Part shown: in pieces, positions 30,301 through 39,095 of the stretch
Numbering within the stretch: position 1 is the stretch's first letter
Layout: the number at the start of each line of letters is the position of its first letter
NCBI RefSeq assembly: GCF_019802055.1
Contig: NZ_JAHVHW010000006.1
Span: forward strand, 372,001 to 436,000
Length of the DNA stretch: 64,000 bases
Direction of reading: 5' to 3'
Source: Ferrimonas balearica
GTDB lineage: Bacteria; Pseudomonadota; Gammaproteobacteria; Enterobacterales; Shewanellaceae
Position numbers and translations under genes: made by a program
The notes under the pieces: model-generated
The model's database searches: none
What the model was told of the DNA's origin: nothing
Seen by the model: the letters and a program-made list of their open reading frames with translations, nothing else

Positions 30301-31545
30301 TTGGACCATTTCAGCTATCGACAGGGAGCGCTGTGCGCTGAAGCCGTGCCACTGGCCGATATCGCCCGGACCTATGGCACCCCCTGCTACGTATACTCCC
30401 GCGCCACCATTGAGCGCCACTATCACGCTTTCGACCGTGCCGTGGGGGATCACCCTCACCTGATCTGCTACGCAGTGAAAGCCAACTCCAATCTTGCGGT
30501 GCTGAACCTGCTGGCCCGGCTGGGCAGTGGCTTCGACATCGTTTCCGGTGGCGAGTTGGCCCGGGTAATCAAGGCGGGCGGGGACCCGAAAAAAGTGGTG
30601 TTCTCCGGCGTGGGCAAAACCCCGGAAGAGATGCGCCAGGCACTGAAAGCGGGGATCTACTGCTTTAACGTCGAGTCCGAAGCGGAGCTGGAACGGCTCA
30701 ATCGCGTTGCGGGTGAGATGGGCATGCAGGCCCCGGTGTCACTGCGGGTAAACCCGGACGTGGACGCCGGCACCCACCCCTACATCTCCACCGGCCTGAA
30801 AGAGAACAAGTTTGGCATCGCCATGGAGCGTGCCGAACAGGTGTTCCTGCGCGCCGCCGCCCTGCCCAACCTCAAGGTCAAAGGGGCGGACTGTCATATC
30901 GGCAGCCAACTCACCAGCCTGCCCCCCTTTATCGATGCACTGGACCGGCTTCTGGCCCTGGTGGATCGACTGGCGGAGCAGGGGATCGTGCTCTCCCACC
31001 TGGATGTGGGTGGCGGCCTTGGTGTGCGCTATGACGACGAAACGCCGCCTGAGCCGGATCAATATGCCCGCGCACTGCGCGAGCGTCTGGGGAATCGGCC
31101 GCTCACTCTGATCCTGGAACCGGGACGCGCCATCATGGCCAATGCCGGTGTACTGCTGACCCAAGTTGAGTATCTGAAGATGGGCGAGGACCGCCATTTC
31201 GCCATCGTCGATGCGGCAATGAATGACCTGATCCGCCCCAGCCTCTACAGCGCCTGGCAGGCGATCATCCCGGTAGAGCCCCGAGAAGGGACAGCGGTGC
31301 CCTATGACGTGGTGGGACCGGTGTGTGAAACCGGTGACTTCCTTGGCAAAGGGCGGGAATTGGTGATTGAACCCGGCGATCTGCTGGCGGTTCGGAGCGC
31401 GGGTGCCTACGGCTTTACCATGTCCTCCAACTACAACAGCCGGCCCCGGGCTGCGGAAGTGATGGTCGATGGTGAGACCCATCATCCCATCCGTGCCCGG
31501 GAAACCGTGGAACAACTGTGGCAAGGCGAAAGCCTCCTGCCGTAA
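30301..31545 (+). CDS. lysA: Diaminopimelate decarboxylase
   Basis: Start taken at TTG 30301 (product MDHFSYRQG), just after the lptM stop, with AAGGA 8 nt upstream; the open frame further upstream overlaps lptM and is not expected to be used. The 414-residue PLP enzyme has YAVKANSN with Lys60 as the Schiff-base residue, GSGFDIVSGGE, GADCHIGSQ, a glycine-rich DVGGGLGV and GPVCETGDFL near the end. It makes lysine from meso-diaminopimelate. It is operonic with dapF, the preceding step. Confidence 0.96.
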   Translation: MDHFSYRQGALCAEAVPLADIARTYGTPCYVYSRATIERHYHAFDRAVGDHPHLICYAVKANSNLAVLNLLARLGSGFDIVSGGELARVIKAGGDPKKVVFSGVGKTPEEMRQALKAGIYCFNVESEAELERLNRVAGEMGMQAPVSLRVNPDVDAGTHPYISTGLKENKFGIAMERAEQVFLRAAALPNLKVKGADCHIGSQLTSLPPFIDALDRLLALVDRLAEQGIVLSHLDVGGGLGVRYDDETPPEPDQYARALRERLGNRPLTLILEPGRAIMANAGVLLTQVEYLKMGEDRHFAIVDAAMNDLIRPSLYSAWQAIIPVEPREGTAVPYDVVGPVCETGDFLGKGRELVIEPGDLLAVRSAGAYGFTMSSNYNSRPRAAEVMVDGETHHPIRARETVEQLWQGESLLP

Positions 31546-31581
31546 ACTAGCCGGATAACCTCAGGATTAAGGCGTATCAAC

Positions 31582-32409
31582 TTGATACATTTCAGCAAGA
31601 TGCACGGGCTTGGCAACGACTTCATGGTGGTGGATGGGGTAACCCAGAACCTCTACCTGTCGCCGGACAAGATCCGCCAGTTAGCGGACCGCAACCTCGG
31701 CATCGGCTTCGATCAACTGCTGGTGGTTGAGCCCCCCTACGACCCGGACCAGGACTTCCACTACCGGATCTTCAATGCGGATGGCAGTGAAGTGGAGCAG
31801 TGCGGCAATGGCGCCCGCTGCTTTGCCCGTTTCGTGCGCCTTAAGGGGCTGACTCACAAAAACCGGATCCAGGTTTCCACTCAAGGCGGCCCTCTGGTGC
31901 TCGACCTTGAGGGCGAGGACCGGGTCACCGTCAATATGGGTGTGCCCAACTTTGAACCGGGCGCTCTGCCGTTCCGCGCCAATAAGGTGGAGAAGACCTA
32001 CCTGCTTCCCACCGAGGCCCAAACCGTTCTGGCAGGTGCCGTCTCCATGGGCAATCCGCACTGCGTGATCCGGGTGGAGGATATCAACTCCGCGCCAGTG
32101 GAGAGCGTTGGCCCGCTGCTGGAGCGCCATGAGCGTTTCCCTAAAGGGGTAAACGTGGGCTTTATGCAGGTGCTGAACCCCAACCACATCAAGCTCAGAG
32201 TGTTTGAGCGCGGTGCGGGTGAAACCCAGGCCTGTGGCACCGGCGCCTGCGCTGCGGCTGTTGTTGGCCAGTTCCAGGGATTGCTGGGTGAGCGGGTACG
32301 GGTGGATCTGCCCGGCGGCACCCTGCAGATCCGCTGGGCCGGAGAGGGCAAACCGGTCTATATGACCGGCCCCGCCGTGCACGTGTATGACGGGCAGATC
32401 GAACTATGA
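31582..32409 (+). CDS. dapF: Diaminopimelate epimerase
   Basis: The start is a TTG (product begins [14 protein letters not shown], the exact family N-terminus). The 275-residue protein has both catalytic cysteines: Cys74 in [12 protein letters not shown] and the second in ACGTGACAAA near residue 218. It interconverts LL- and meso-diaminopimelate for lysine and peptidoglycan. It is 36 nt after lysA and overlaps the next gene by 4 nt. Confidence 0.97.
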   Translation: MIHFSKMHGLGNDFMVVDGVTQNLYLSPDKIRQLADRNLGIGFDQLLVVEPPYDPDQDFHYRIFNADGSEVEQCGNGARCFARFVRLKGLTHKNRIQVSTQGGPLVLDLEGEDRVTVNMGVPNFEPGALPFRANKVEKTYLLPTEAQTVLAGAVSMGNPHCVIRVEDINSAPVESVGPLLERHERFPKGVNVGFMQVLNPNHIKLRVFERGAGETQACGTGACAAAVVGQFQGLLGERVRVDLPGGTLQIRWAGEGKPVYMTGPAVHVYDGQIEL

Positions 32410-33068
32410 CTCAAGGCCTGACTGACCCCAGCCAGCTGGACCCCATCCTAGTACGCGAGTACCTGCTGGATCACCCAGATTTCTTCGCACGCTACCCGGA
32501 GCTGCTGCTCTCCCTGCGGATCTCCCATCCGGAGCGGGGCACCGTGTCACTGGTCGAGCGACAGATGATGATGTTGCGTCAGCGGGTTGGTCAGCTTGAA
32601 GAGGAGATCACCTCGCTGCTGGCGATCGCCGCCCGAAACGAGGAGATCTACCGCTTCTACGGCAAACTGATCTTCGATCTGATGGCCTGCGAGTCGCTGG
32701 AAGCATTGCAGCGGGAGATGGCGGAGCAGTTGCGTCAGCGTTTCCGCTTTGGCCGCGTGCGACTGCACGTCGCCCATCAGCCCAACCAGTTTGAACACGA
32801 TGCGATCCACGGTGTTTTGCGCCGTCGCCTGAGCAGCGACAACTACTATCTTGGTCGCCTGCCCTCCGCCGAAGCGCAGCTGATGGTCGGCCTGGAAACC
32901 GGTTCCGTTGCCCTGATTGGCCTGGGTGAACACAACAACTGGCATGGCGTGGTGGCGATCGCCTCTCACGATCCCGGCCACTTTGTTGCAGACATGGACA
33001 CCCTGTTGCTGGACCAGCTCAAACACCTGCTCACTTACCAGGTGCGCCAGCTGATCGCGAATGAATAG
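32406..33068 (+). CDS. yigA: DUF484-family protein (YigA)
   Basis: The 220-residue protein starts with the conserved [25 protein letters not shown] block. A coiled coil (about 55-80) follows, and then a GAF-like domain. DUF484 proteins sit between dapF and xerC in many gammaproteobacteria. Their function is not established. The start overlaps dapF by 4 nt and the end overlaps xerC by 8 nt, so it is firmly in the operon. Confidence 0.92.
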   Translation: MTQGLTDPSQLDPILVREYLLDHPDFFARYPELLLSLRISHPERGTVSLVERQMMMLRQRVGQLEEEITSLLAIAARNEEIYRFYGKLIFDLMACESLEALQREMAEQLRQRFRFGRVRLHVAHQPNQFEHDAIHGVLRRRLSSDNYYLGRLPSAEAQLMVGLETGSVALIGLGEHNNWHGVVAIASHDPGHFVADMDTLLLDQLKHLLTYQVRQLIANE

Positions 33069-33954
33069 GGCACTGAACGCCTTTCAACGCTACCTGGAAG
33101 ATGAGCGCCAGTACTCGCCTCATACGGTTCGCAACTATCTGAAGGAGCTGGAGCGTTGTCTGCCACTGCTGACCGAGCAGGGCGTCCGGGAGTGGACTGA
33201 ACTTCGCACAGCCCACTGTCAGGCACTGCTTGCCAAATTGCACCGGCAGGGGCTGTCCCCCCGCTCCCTCTCTCTGACCCTCTCGGCACTCCGCCAGCTG
33301 ATCAAGTTTCTGCTGCGGGAGGGCCAGTTAAACCACGATCCCATGACCGGCCTGCAAGCCCCCAAACAGGGTCGTCCTCTGCCGAAAAACCTGGATGTGG
33401 ACCAGGTGCACCGCTTGCTCACCCTCGACGAAAAAGACGACCCGCTGGCAATCCGCGATCGGGCCATGATGGAGCTGTTCTACACCGCAGGTCTGCGTTT
33501 GGCGGAGCTGGTGGGACTGGACTGCCCTCAACTGGATCTCAAATCCGGCACCGTTCGGGTGATGGGGAAAGGGGGCAAGGAGCGCCAACTGCCCATCGGT
33601 AAAGAAGCGCGGGAGTGGCTGGGAAAATACCTGGTTCAGCGTCCCGCTTTGCTGAAAGGCAGTGACACCGACGCCCTGTTTCTCTCCAGCCGGGGCACCC
33701 GCCTCAGCCCGCGAAGCGTTCAGGCCCGACTGACCAAGTGGGGGCAGCATCAGGCGCTCGACAGCAAGGTGCATCCCCACAAACTTCGCCACAGTTTTGC
33801 CACCCACTTTCTGGAGTCATCCAAGAACCTGCGGGCGGTTCAGGAGCTGTTGGGCCACGCCAACCTCTCCACCACTCAAATCTATACCCATCTGGATTTT
33901 CAACATCTGGCGGCGGTGTACGACAACGCCCATCCCAGGGCGAAGAAGAAGTAA
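33061..33954 (+). CDS. xerC: Site-specific tyrosine recombinase XerC
   Basis: The 297-residue enzyme has an N-terminal SAM-like core-binding domain. Its catalytic residues are all visible: Arg146 (TAGLRLAEL), Lys170, His240 and Arg243 ([10 protein letters not shown]), His266 ([10 protein letters not shown]) and Tyr275. With XerD it resolves chromosome dimers at dif. As in E. coli it follows dapF-yigA. Confidence 0.97.
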   Translation: MNRALNAFQRYLEDERQYSPHTVRNYLKELERCLPLLTEQGVREWTELRTAHCQALLAKLHRQGLSPRSLSLTLSALRQLIKFLLREGQLNHDPMTGLQAPKQGRPLPKNLDVDQVHRLLTLDEKDDPLAIRDRAMMELFYTAGLRLAELVGLDCPQLDLKSGTVRVMGKGGKERQLPIGKEAREWLGKYLVQRPALLKGSDTDALFLSSRGTRLSPRSVQARLTKWGQHQALDSKVHPHKLRHSFATHFLESSKNLRAVQELLGHANLSTTQIYTHLDFQHLAAVYDNAHPRAKKK

Positions 33955-33976
33955 GGTCGAAGGAAAGATCTGCCGG

Positions 33977-34312
33977 TCAGGACAGGGTGAGGAAAGCGAT
34001 AAATCCGGCCCAACTCAGAGCCAGTAGCAACCACGGCAATCGATTTGAAGAGGTACCGGCCGCACTTTCCTGCACCGCCTCCATCTCTTCCTCAGTCCGG
34101 GCTTTAGCCCGACGCTCCTGCTTCTTTGCCTTGTCTGCCGCTCTCGCTTTCGCTTTTTGCTGCTTCTTGTATTCGGCAATGCCCTTTTCGATCCCTTTGG
34201 CGATCAGCTTCGTCTGCTCTTTGGTCTGACCCGGCTGCTGAGTGCCCCGGGCAATTCGCATTGACTCTGCCACCACTTCGGCTGAAACAGATTGGGCGTT
34301 GGGTTTGGCCAT
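33977..34312 (-). CDS. DUF2956-family protein with C-terminal membrane anchor
   Basis: The start at 34312 (MAKPNAQ) is chosen because GGAGG sits 9 nt upstream. The 111-residue protein is highly basic and charged, with RIARGTQQPGQTKEQTKLIAKGIEKGIAEYKKQQKAK followed by an Arg/Lys/Ala-rich coiled coil, and one C-terminal hydrophobic helix (about 95-111). This fits the DUF2956 family of Vibrio and Shewanella relatives. The role is unknown; it may be a tail-anchored protein facing the cytoplasm. Confidence 0.75.
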   Translation of the reverse strand: MAKPNAQSVSAEVVAESMRIARGTQQPGQTKEQTKLIAKGIEKGIAEYKKQQKAKARAADKAKKQERRAKARTEEEMEAVQESAAGTSSNRLPWLLLALSWAGFIAFLTLS

Positions 34313-34522
34313 CTTGACGGTTCCTCCATAGCAAGGCACTCATTGTACCCAGCGGCGGCAAATTTCTGCCACCGCACCGACCCGCCAACTTACCGGCAGC
34401 GTCAAAATTCCGTCTATCGCCAGCAAAACCGCACAATGTAAGCATGTTGTATTTTTGGCGTAACTTTTGCTTTTTAGAATGTCATCGGACGCACAGCGTC
34501 CTCCGGAAGTGAAGGATCACCC

Positions 34523-35449
34523 ATGACAATGCGAGCTGCCGGATACCCAAGCCTGCCCATACGCCTGGCGCTGGTGGCACTGGTGGTGCTGGCTTTCGTG
34601 CTGGATATCAGCGCGACTCCTGAAGCGATCGGCCCCCTGCTGTATGCCACCGTGCTGGTTGTCTGCCTCTATCAACGTGACCGCATGGCGCTGCTGGGGT
34701 TGGGCCTGGCCTCAGCGGGTCTGCTGCTGGTTGCTGCGGGTCTGGACCCCGCTCATACCCTTGGCGAAAGCCTGTCAGGTCAACGAGGCAGTGCCCTCGG
34801 TACCGTATTGCTGGTCGCCCTGCCCGGCGCCCAGGTTCTGCAACGCTGGGAACGTCAGCAGCAACAGCTCACGGCCCAGGCGCAGACCGACCCGCTTACC
34901 GGACTGGCCAATCGCCGCCAGTTGAATCAACAGTTGTGTCGCGCCTGGCTCCAGGCACGACGCCACCACCAGAGTCTGGCCGTACTGATGCTGGATCTGG
35001 ACCACTTCAAGCGCCTGAACGACACCCTGGGCCATCTTGAAGGAGACGCCCTGCTGATCCGCTTCGCCGCCCTGATGGGGCAGTGCTGCCGTGGATACGA
35101 CCTGGCGGGCCGTTATGGCGGCGAGGAGTTTATGCTGATCTGTCCCAATACCGACGGTGAAGGCGCCATGGCGCTGGCAGAACGGATCCGCACCCGATGG
35201 CAGCGCAACACCTCCGCTCTGCCCGAAGCGCAAACCGTCAGCATCGGTATCGCGGTACTGGGGCCGGAGCTGGATGGCCCTGATGATCTGGTTGCCCTGG
35301 CTGATGAGGCGCTTTATGCCGCCAAAGCACAGGGACGAAATCGCTGCCAACTGGCCGCACCACTGCCAGTAACAGAGTCAGCCATGCCACCGCAACGGCG
35401 CGGCTTGCAGTTGGTTGGGGAGGCAGTTACACCGTTGCGCAGCGTTTAG
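34523..35449 (+). CDS. Membrane diguanylate cyclase (GGDEF)
   Basis: The 308-residue protein has four hydrophobic segments (about 11-29, 36-50, 55-72, 88-101) and then a GGDEF domain from about 120. The active-site GGEEF is at 199-203, and an intact inhibitory I-site RGYD at 190-193 lies five residues upstream. DPLTGLANRR and DLDHFKRLND are also conserved. It should make c-di-GMP with product inhibition. No recognisable sensory domain is present, so the signal is unknown. Confidence 0.9.
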   Translation: MTMRAAGYPSLPIRLALVALVVLAFVLDISATPEAIGPLLYATVLVVCLYQRDRMALLGLGLASAGLLLVAAGLDPAHTLGESLSGQRGSALGTVLLVALPGAQVLQRWERQQQQLTAQAQTDPLTGLANRRQLNQQLCRAWLQARRHHQSLAVLMLDLDHFKRLNDTLGHLEGDALLIRFAALMGQCCRGYDLAGRYGGEEFMLICPNTDGEGAMALAERIRTRWQRNTSALPEAQTVSIGIAVLGPELDGPDDLVALADEALYAAKAQGRNRCQLAAPLPVTESAMPPQRRGLQLVGEAVTPLRSV

Positions 35450-35508
35450 GGCTTCTGGACAGAACCCGCACCAAACGGGCATCATCGGGGCAATCCACAG
35501 GAGGCCCG

Positions 35509-36216
35509 ATGCGCTTTTACCGTCGCCTGCAACCGGTGCAGGCCCTGAGCTTTGACCTCGATGACACCCTCTATGACAACAGGCCCGTTCTGGTTAACGC
35601 CGAATCGCGCCTGTTGCAGCGACTGGCGTCTGAGTTGGCGGATCCCCGCGCCCGGGACCCCCACTGGTGGCAGCAGCAGAAAGCCACCACTCTACACGCC
35701 ACACCTCATCTTATCCACGATACGACAGAGGCCCGCCGGGCGACCCTACGGCGGGGACTGAGCGAGCTGGGACATCAGGATCCCGTGGCCGCCAGCGATG
35801 CACTGATGACCGAATTCCTCACCTGGCGCAGCGCCATCACGGTACCGACAGAGGTGGTGACGCTGCTGACCGATCTGGCCCGACGCTACCCCCTGGCGGT
35901 GATCACCAACGGCAACGCCGACGTTTCCCGTTTCCTGTCCCAGATCCCGTTTGCCAGCGTGCAAAGCGCCGGCTCCCACGGGCCGCAAAAACCCGCACCT
36001 GACCTGTTCCGACGCTGCTGTGACGAGCTGGGCATCCCTCCCTCCGCGCTGCTCCATGTTGGCGACCATCCGGGCAAAGATGTGCTCGGTGCCATCAATG
36101 CCGGTTGTCAGGCTGCACTGCTGAGGCCCGGCGCTGATGGTCGTACCCGCCCCAGCGGGCCGGCTCTGCCCACCCTGGAGCTGGCTTCACTCGAGGCCCT
36201 GCGTCAGCTGTTGTGA
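35509..36216 (+). CDS. yigB: HAD-family phosphatase YigB
   Basis: The 235-residue protein begins MRFYRRL and has the HAD nucleophile motif FDLDDTLYDNRPV (Asp at about 16 and 18), motif II ITNGN near residue 130, Lys in QKPAP and motif IV HVGDHPGKD near residue 184. YigB dephosphorylates the riboflavin-pathway intermediate 5-amino-6-(5-phospho-ribitylamino)uracil and other small phosphates. It directly precedes uvrD as in E. coli. AGGAGG ribosome-binding site. Confidence 0.93.
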   Translation: MRFYRRLQPVQALSFDLDDTLYDNRPVLVNAESRLLQRLASELADPRARDPHWWQQQKATTLHATPHLIHDTTEARRATLRRGLSELGHQDPVAASDALMTEFLTWRSAITVPTEVVTLLTDLARRYPLAVITNGNADVSRFLSQIPFASVQSAGSHGPQKPAPDLFRRCCDELGIPPSALLHVGDHPGKDVLGAINAGCQAALLRPGADGRTRPSGPALPTLELASLEALRQLL

Positions 36217-36221
36217 CAGGG

Positions 36222-36227
36222 TATAAT
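36222..36227 (+). promoter_or_regulatory. uvrD -10 element
   Basis: A perfect TATAAT lies 33 nt before the uvrD ATG, just after the yigB stop. No good -35 is present at 16-18 bp, and no canonical LexA box (CTG-N10-CAG) was found, unlike E. coli uvrD. Confidence 0.5.
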
Positions 36228-36260
36228 GGCGCCCCTTTTGATACTCCGCAGGCGCCAGAG

Positions 36261-38426
36261 ATGACCTCCAGATTGCAGCTCGACACCCTCAATGACAAAC
36301 AGCGTGCCGCCGTCGAAGCGGCACCCGGCGCCGTGCTGGTGCTGGCTGGGGCGGGCAGTGGCAAGACCCGGGTGCTGACCCACCGCATCGCCTGGCTGCT
36401 GGAGGAGCAGGGCGAGAGCCCCTATGCCATTCTGGCGGTAACCTTCACCAACAAAGCCGCCGCGGAGATGCGCCACCGTATCGAGGACCTGATTCATGGT
36501 CCGGTCAACCGCATGTGGATCGGCACCTTCCACGGTCTGGCCCACCGTCTGCTGCGCGCGCATTACCAGGAAGCGGGTCTGCCGGAGGGGTTTCAGATCC
36601 TCGACAGCGATGACCAACAGCGTCTGGTCAAGCGGATCCTAAAAAGCCTGCAACTGGACGAGAAGCGCTGGTCACCCCGACAGGCCGTGGGCTACATCAA
36701 CGCTAAGAAAGATGAGGGCCTGCGCCCCCAGCACATCGACGCGGGCTACCACCCGGTCGAGAAAACCTTTCTGCAGATTTATCAGGCCTATCAGGAAGCC
36801 TGTGACCGCGCCGGACTGGTGGATTTTGCCGAGCTGCTGCTGCGTGCCCATGAGCTGTGGCTCAAGCAGCCCCATCTGCTGCGCCACTACCAGCAACGTT
36901 TCCGCCATATTCTGGTGGATGAGTTCCAGGACACCAACGCCATCCAGTACGCCTGGATCCGCATGCTGGCAGGCAATGGCAGCCACATCATGATCGTGGG
37001 GGATGATGACCAGTCGATCTATGGCTGGCGCGGCGCCCGGGTGGAGAACCTGCAGAAGTTTCTCGACGATTTCCCCGGCGCTGAAACCATTCGTCTGGAG
37101 CAGAACTACCGCTCCACCGGCACCATCCTCAGCGCCGCCAATGCCCTGATCGCCCACAATGCGGAGCGGATGGGCAAAGAGCTGTGGACCGAGGGCGCCA
37201 GCGGCGAACCGATCAGCCTCTACTGCGCCTTTAATGAGCTGGAGGAAGCCCGTTACATCGTTGGCCGCATCAAGCAGCATCTGGATGGTGGCGGCGCCCT
37301 GTCTGACTGCGCCATTCTCTATCGCTCCAACGCCCAGTCACGGGTGCTGGAGGAGGCGCTGCTGCATCAGAGCGTGGCCTACCGGATCTACGGCGGCCTG
37401 CGCTTCTTCGAGCGCCAGGAGATTAAGGACGCCCTGGGCTACCTGCGCCTGATCGCCAACCGGGGGGACGACGCCGCCTTCGAGCGTATCGTAAATACCC
37501 CGACCCGGGGCATTGGCGACCGTACCCTCGACATCGTCCGTGCCACCGCCCGCTCAGAAGGGATCACTCTGTGGCGCGCCTGTCAGCGCCTGCTGACCGA
37601 GCGGGGATTGGCGGGTCGGGCATCCTCCGCCGTGGCAGCCTTTATGAGCCTGATCGACGAGTTGGAAGAGGAGGTGATGGATGCGCCTTTGAAACGTCAG
37701 GCTGACCATGTGATCAACCACTCCGGGCTCCGCGCCATGTACGAGGCGGAGAAAGGTGAAAAGGCTGAAGCACGCATTGAGAACTTGAACGAACTGGTGA
37801 CGGCAGCGGGCTCCTTCGAGAAACCGGAAGACACCGAAGAGATGAGTGAGCTGAACGCCTTCCTGTCGCACGCCGCACTGGAGGCGGGCGAGGGTCAGGC
37901 GGATGACAACGATGACGCGGTCCAGCTGATGACTCTGCACAGCGCCAAGGGACTGGAGTTCCCACTGGTGTTTATGTGCGGTGTGGAGGAGGGGATGTTC
38001 CCCAGCCAGATGGCGCTGGATGAAGGTGATCGACTCGAAGAGGAGCGCCGACTCTGCTATGTGGGGATGACCCGGGCAATGCAGAAGCTGTACATCACCT
38101 ACGCGGAATCCCGACGCCTCTATGGCCGGGAAACCTTCGCCAAAGCGAGCCGCTTTATCCGGGAGATCCCCCAGGAGTTCCTGGAGGAGGTGCGGATGAC
38201 CACCCAGGTCTCCCAGCCGCGCCAGTACAACCGATTCAACCAGTCTGAGCAGCGCTTTAACGACACAGGCTTCAGCCTGGGCCAACGGGTGCACCACCCC
38301 AAATTTGGTGACGGGGTGATCATCAACTACGAAGGTTCCGGCCCGCAAAGCCGCGTCCAGGTGGCCTTCGACGGCATGGGCGTCAAATGGCTGGTGGTGG
38401 CTTACGCCCGTCTGGAGGCGCGTTAA
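36261..38426 (+). CDS. uvrD: DNA helicase II
   Basis: The start at ATG 36261 gives 721 residues, matching E. coli UvrD (720). An earlier in-frame start overlaps the promoter. SF1 motifs are readable: Walker A GAGSGKT (30-36), GTFHGLAHRLLR, VDEFQDTN, GDDDQSIYGWRGA, LEQNYRST, LMTLHSAKGLEFP and YVGMTRA. The C-terminal Tudor-like domain ends GVKWLVVAYARLEAR. UvrD unwinds DNA in mismatch and nucleotide-excision repair and displaces RecA. Confidence 0.98.
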   Translation: MTSRLQLDTLNDKQRAAVEAAPGAVLVLAGAGSGKTRVLTHRIAWLLEEQGESPYAILAVTFTNKAAAEMRHRIEDLIHGPVNRMWIGTFHGLAHRLLRAHYQEAGLPEGFQILDSDDQQRLVKRILKSLQLDEKRWSPRQAVGYINAKKDEGLRPQHIDAGYHPVEKTFLQIYQAYQEACDRAGLVDFAELLLRAHELWLKQPHLLRHYQQRFRHILVDEFQDTNAIQYAWIRMLAGNGSHIMIVGDDDQSIYGWRGARVENLQKFLDDFPGAETIRLEQNYRSTGTILSAANALIAHNAERMGKELWTEGASGEPISLYCAFNELEEARYIVGRIKQHLDGGGALSDCAILYRSNAQSRVLEEALLHQSVAYRIYGGLRFFERQEIKDALGYLRLIANRGDDAAFERIVNTPTRGIGDRTLDIVRATARSEGITLWRACQRLLTERGLAGRASSAVAAFMSLIDELEEEVMDAPLKRQADHVINHSGLRAMYEAEKGEKAEARIENLNELVTAAGSFEKPEDTEEMSELNAFLSHAALEAGEGQADDNDDAVQLMTLHSAKGLEFPLVFMCGVEEGMFPSQMALDEGDRLEEERRLCYVGMTRAMQKLYITYAESRRLYGRETFAKASRFIREIPQEFLEEVRMTTQVSQPRQYNRFNQSEQRFNDTGFSLGQRVHHPKFGDGVIINYEGSGPQSRVQVAFDGMGVKWLVVAYARLEAR

Positions 38427-38442
38427 GCGCCAGCCTGTCGGG

Positions 38443-38739
38443 TCAGGGCGTCACCCGGATCTTGGCGGGCTTTGCCGGTTCATCGGCGGAGCGCCAGATC
38501 AGCGGGCCATTGCTCTCAAAGTCGTTTTTCGGCTGGCAGTAGAGCAGTTGCCCCGCCACTTCCAGTGGTGCTCCCTCGGAATACTGCTGGCCCTGATACC
38601 AACAGGCCCGGATAAACTCTGCCCCATCCACCACCGGAACCACTTTAGGTCCGGTGGTGATGATCCGACTTGAGCGCTCACCGTTTGCCATCACCCCAAA
38701 AGGCAGCAGCAACAGCATCAAAACAATCACTCCTCTCAT
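38443..38739 (-). CDS. DUF1496-family periplasmic protein
   Basis: Start placed at ATG 38739 (MRGVIVLMLLL), which has GGAGGG just upstream and gives a clean signal peptide cut near VMA-NG. The mature protein has about 78 residues with the family motif CWYQGQQYSEGAPLEVAGQLLYC; two cysteines about 23 residues apart could form a disulfide. This is the YnjH-like DUF1496 family, with no known function. It converges with uvrD across 16 nt. Confidence 0.75.
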   Translation of the reverse strand: MRGVIVLMLLLLPFGVMANGERSSRIITTGPKVVPVVDGAEFIRACWYQGQQYSEGAPLEVAGQLLYCQPKNDFESNGPLIWRSADEPAKPAKIRVTP

Positions 38740-39095
38740 CGCACCCTCCATTCCTGGCATCCGTTAAAGCCGTCTGACATAACAATAGGATAGCGTGACC
38801 ATGCCCCGATTCAGTCGTGCCTGTCCAGACAAATAGGCGACCCATCAGCGCACACCATTGAGCCACGGTAAGCGATCGAACTCCGCGGTTAAGGCCACAT
38901 CCCGCTGAAGGCCTCTCTGCACCTGGCTGCATCCCCCCACAAAACACTCACTTACGAATCTTTCTCGTTGACTTATCTGTTTCAGTCCCTAACTTCGTAG
39001 CGGAAAAACACAAAGGAGGCTTTCAGAACAGAAGGTTGTCGTTGTTCCTGCAGTGAAAGCAATAACACGAAAATGACCGAGGGAAGAGCGTCACT
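38740..39095. other. Non-coding gap before the TonB-dependent receptor
   Basis: No convincing gene is present in these 356 bases. A TTGACT at 38968-38973 with TAACTT 16 bp later could be the receptor promoter. I found no Fur box here. Confidence 0.4.

Noticed and set aside
36195-36260. SOS (LexA) box at uvrD
   Set aside because: CTGTTGTGACAG has only 6 bases between CTG and CAG, not the 10 needed for LexA.
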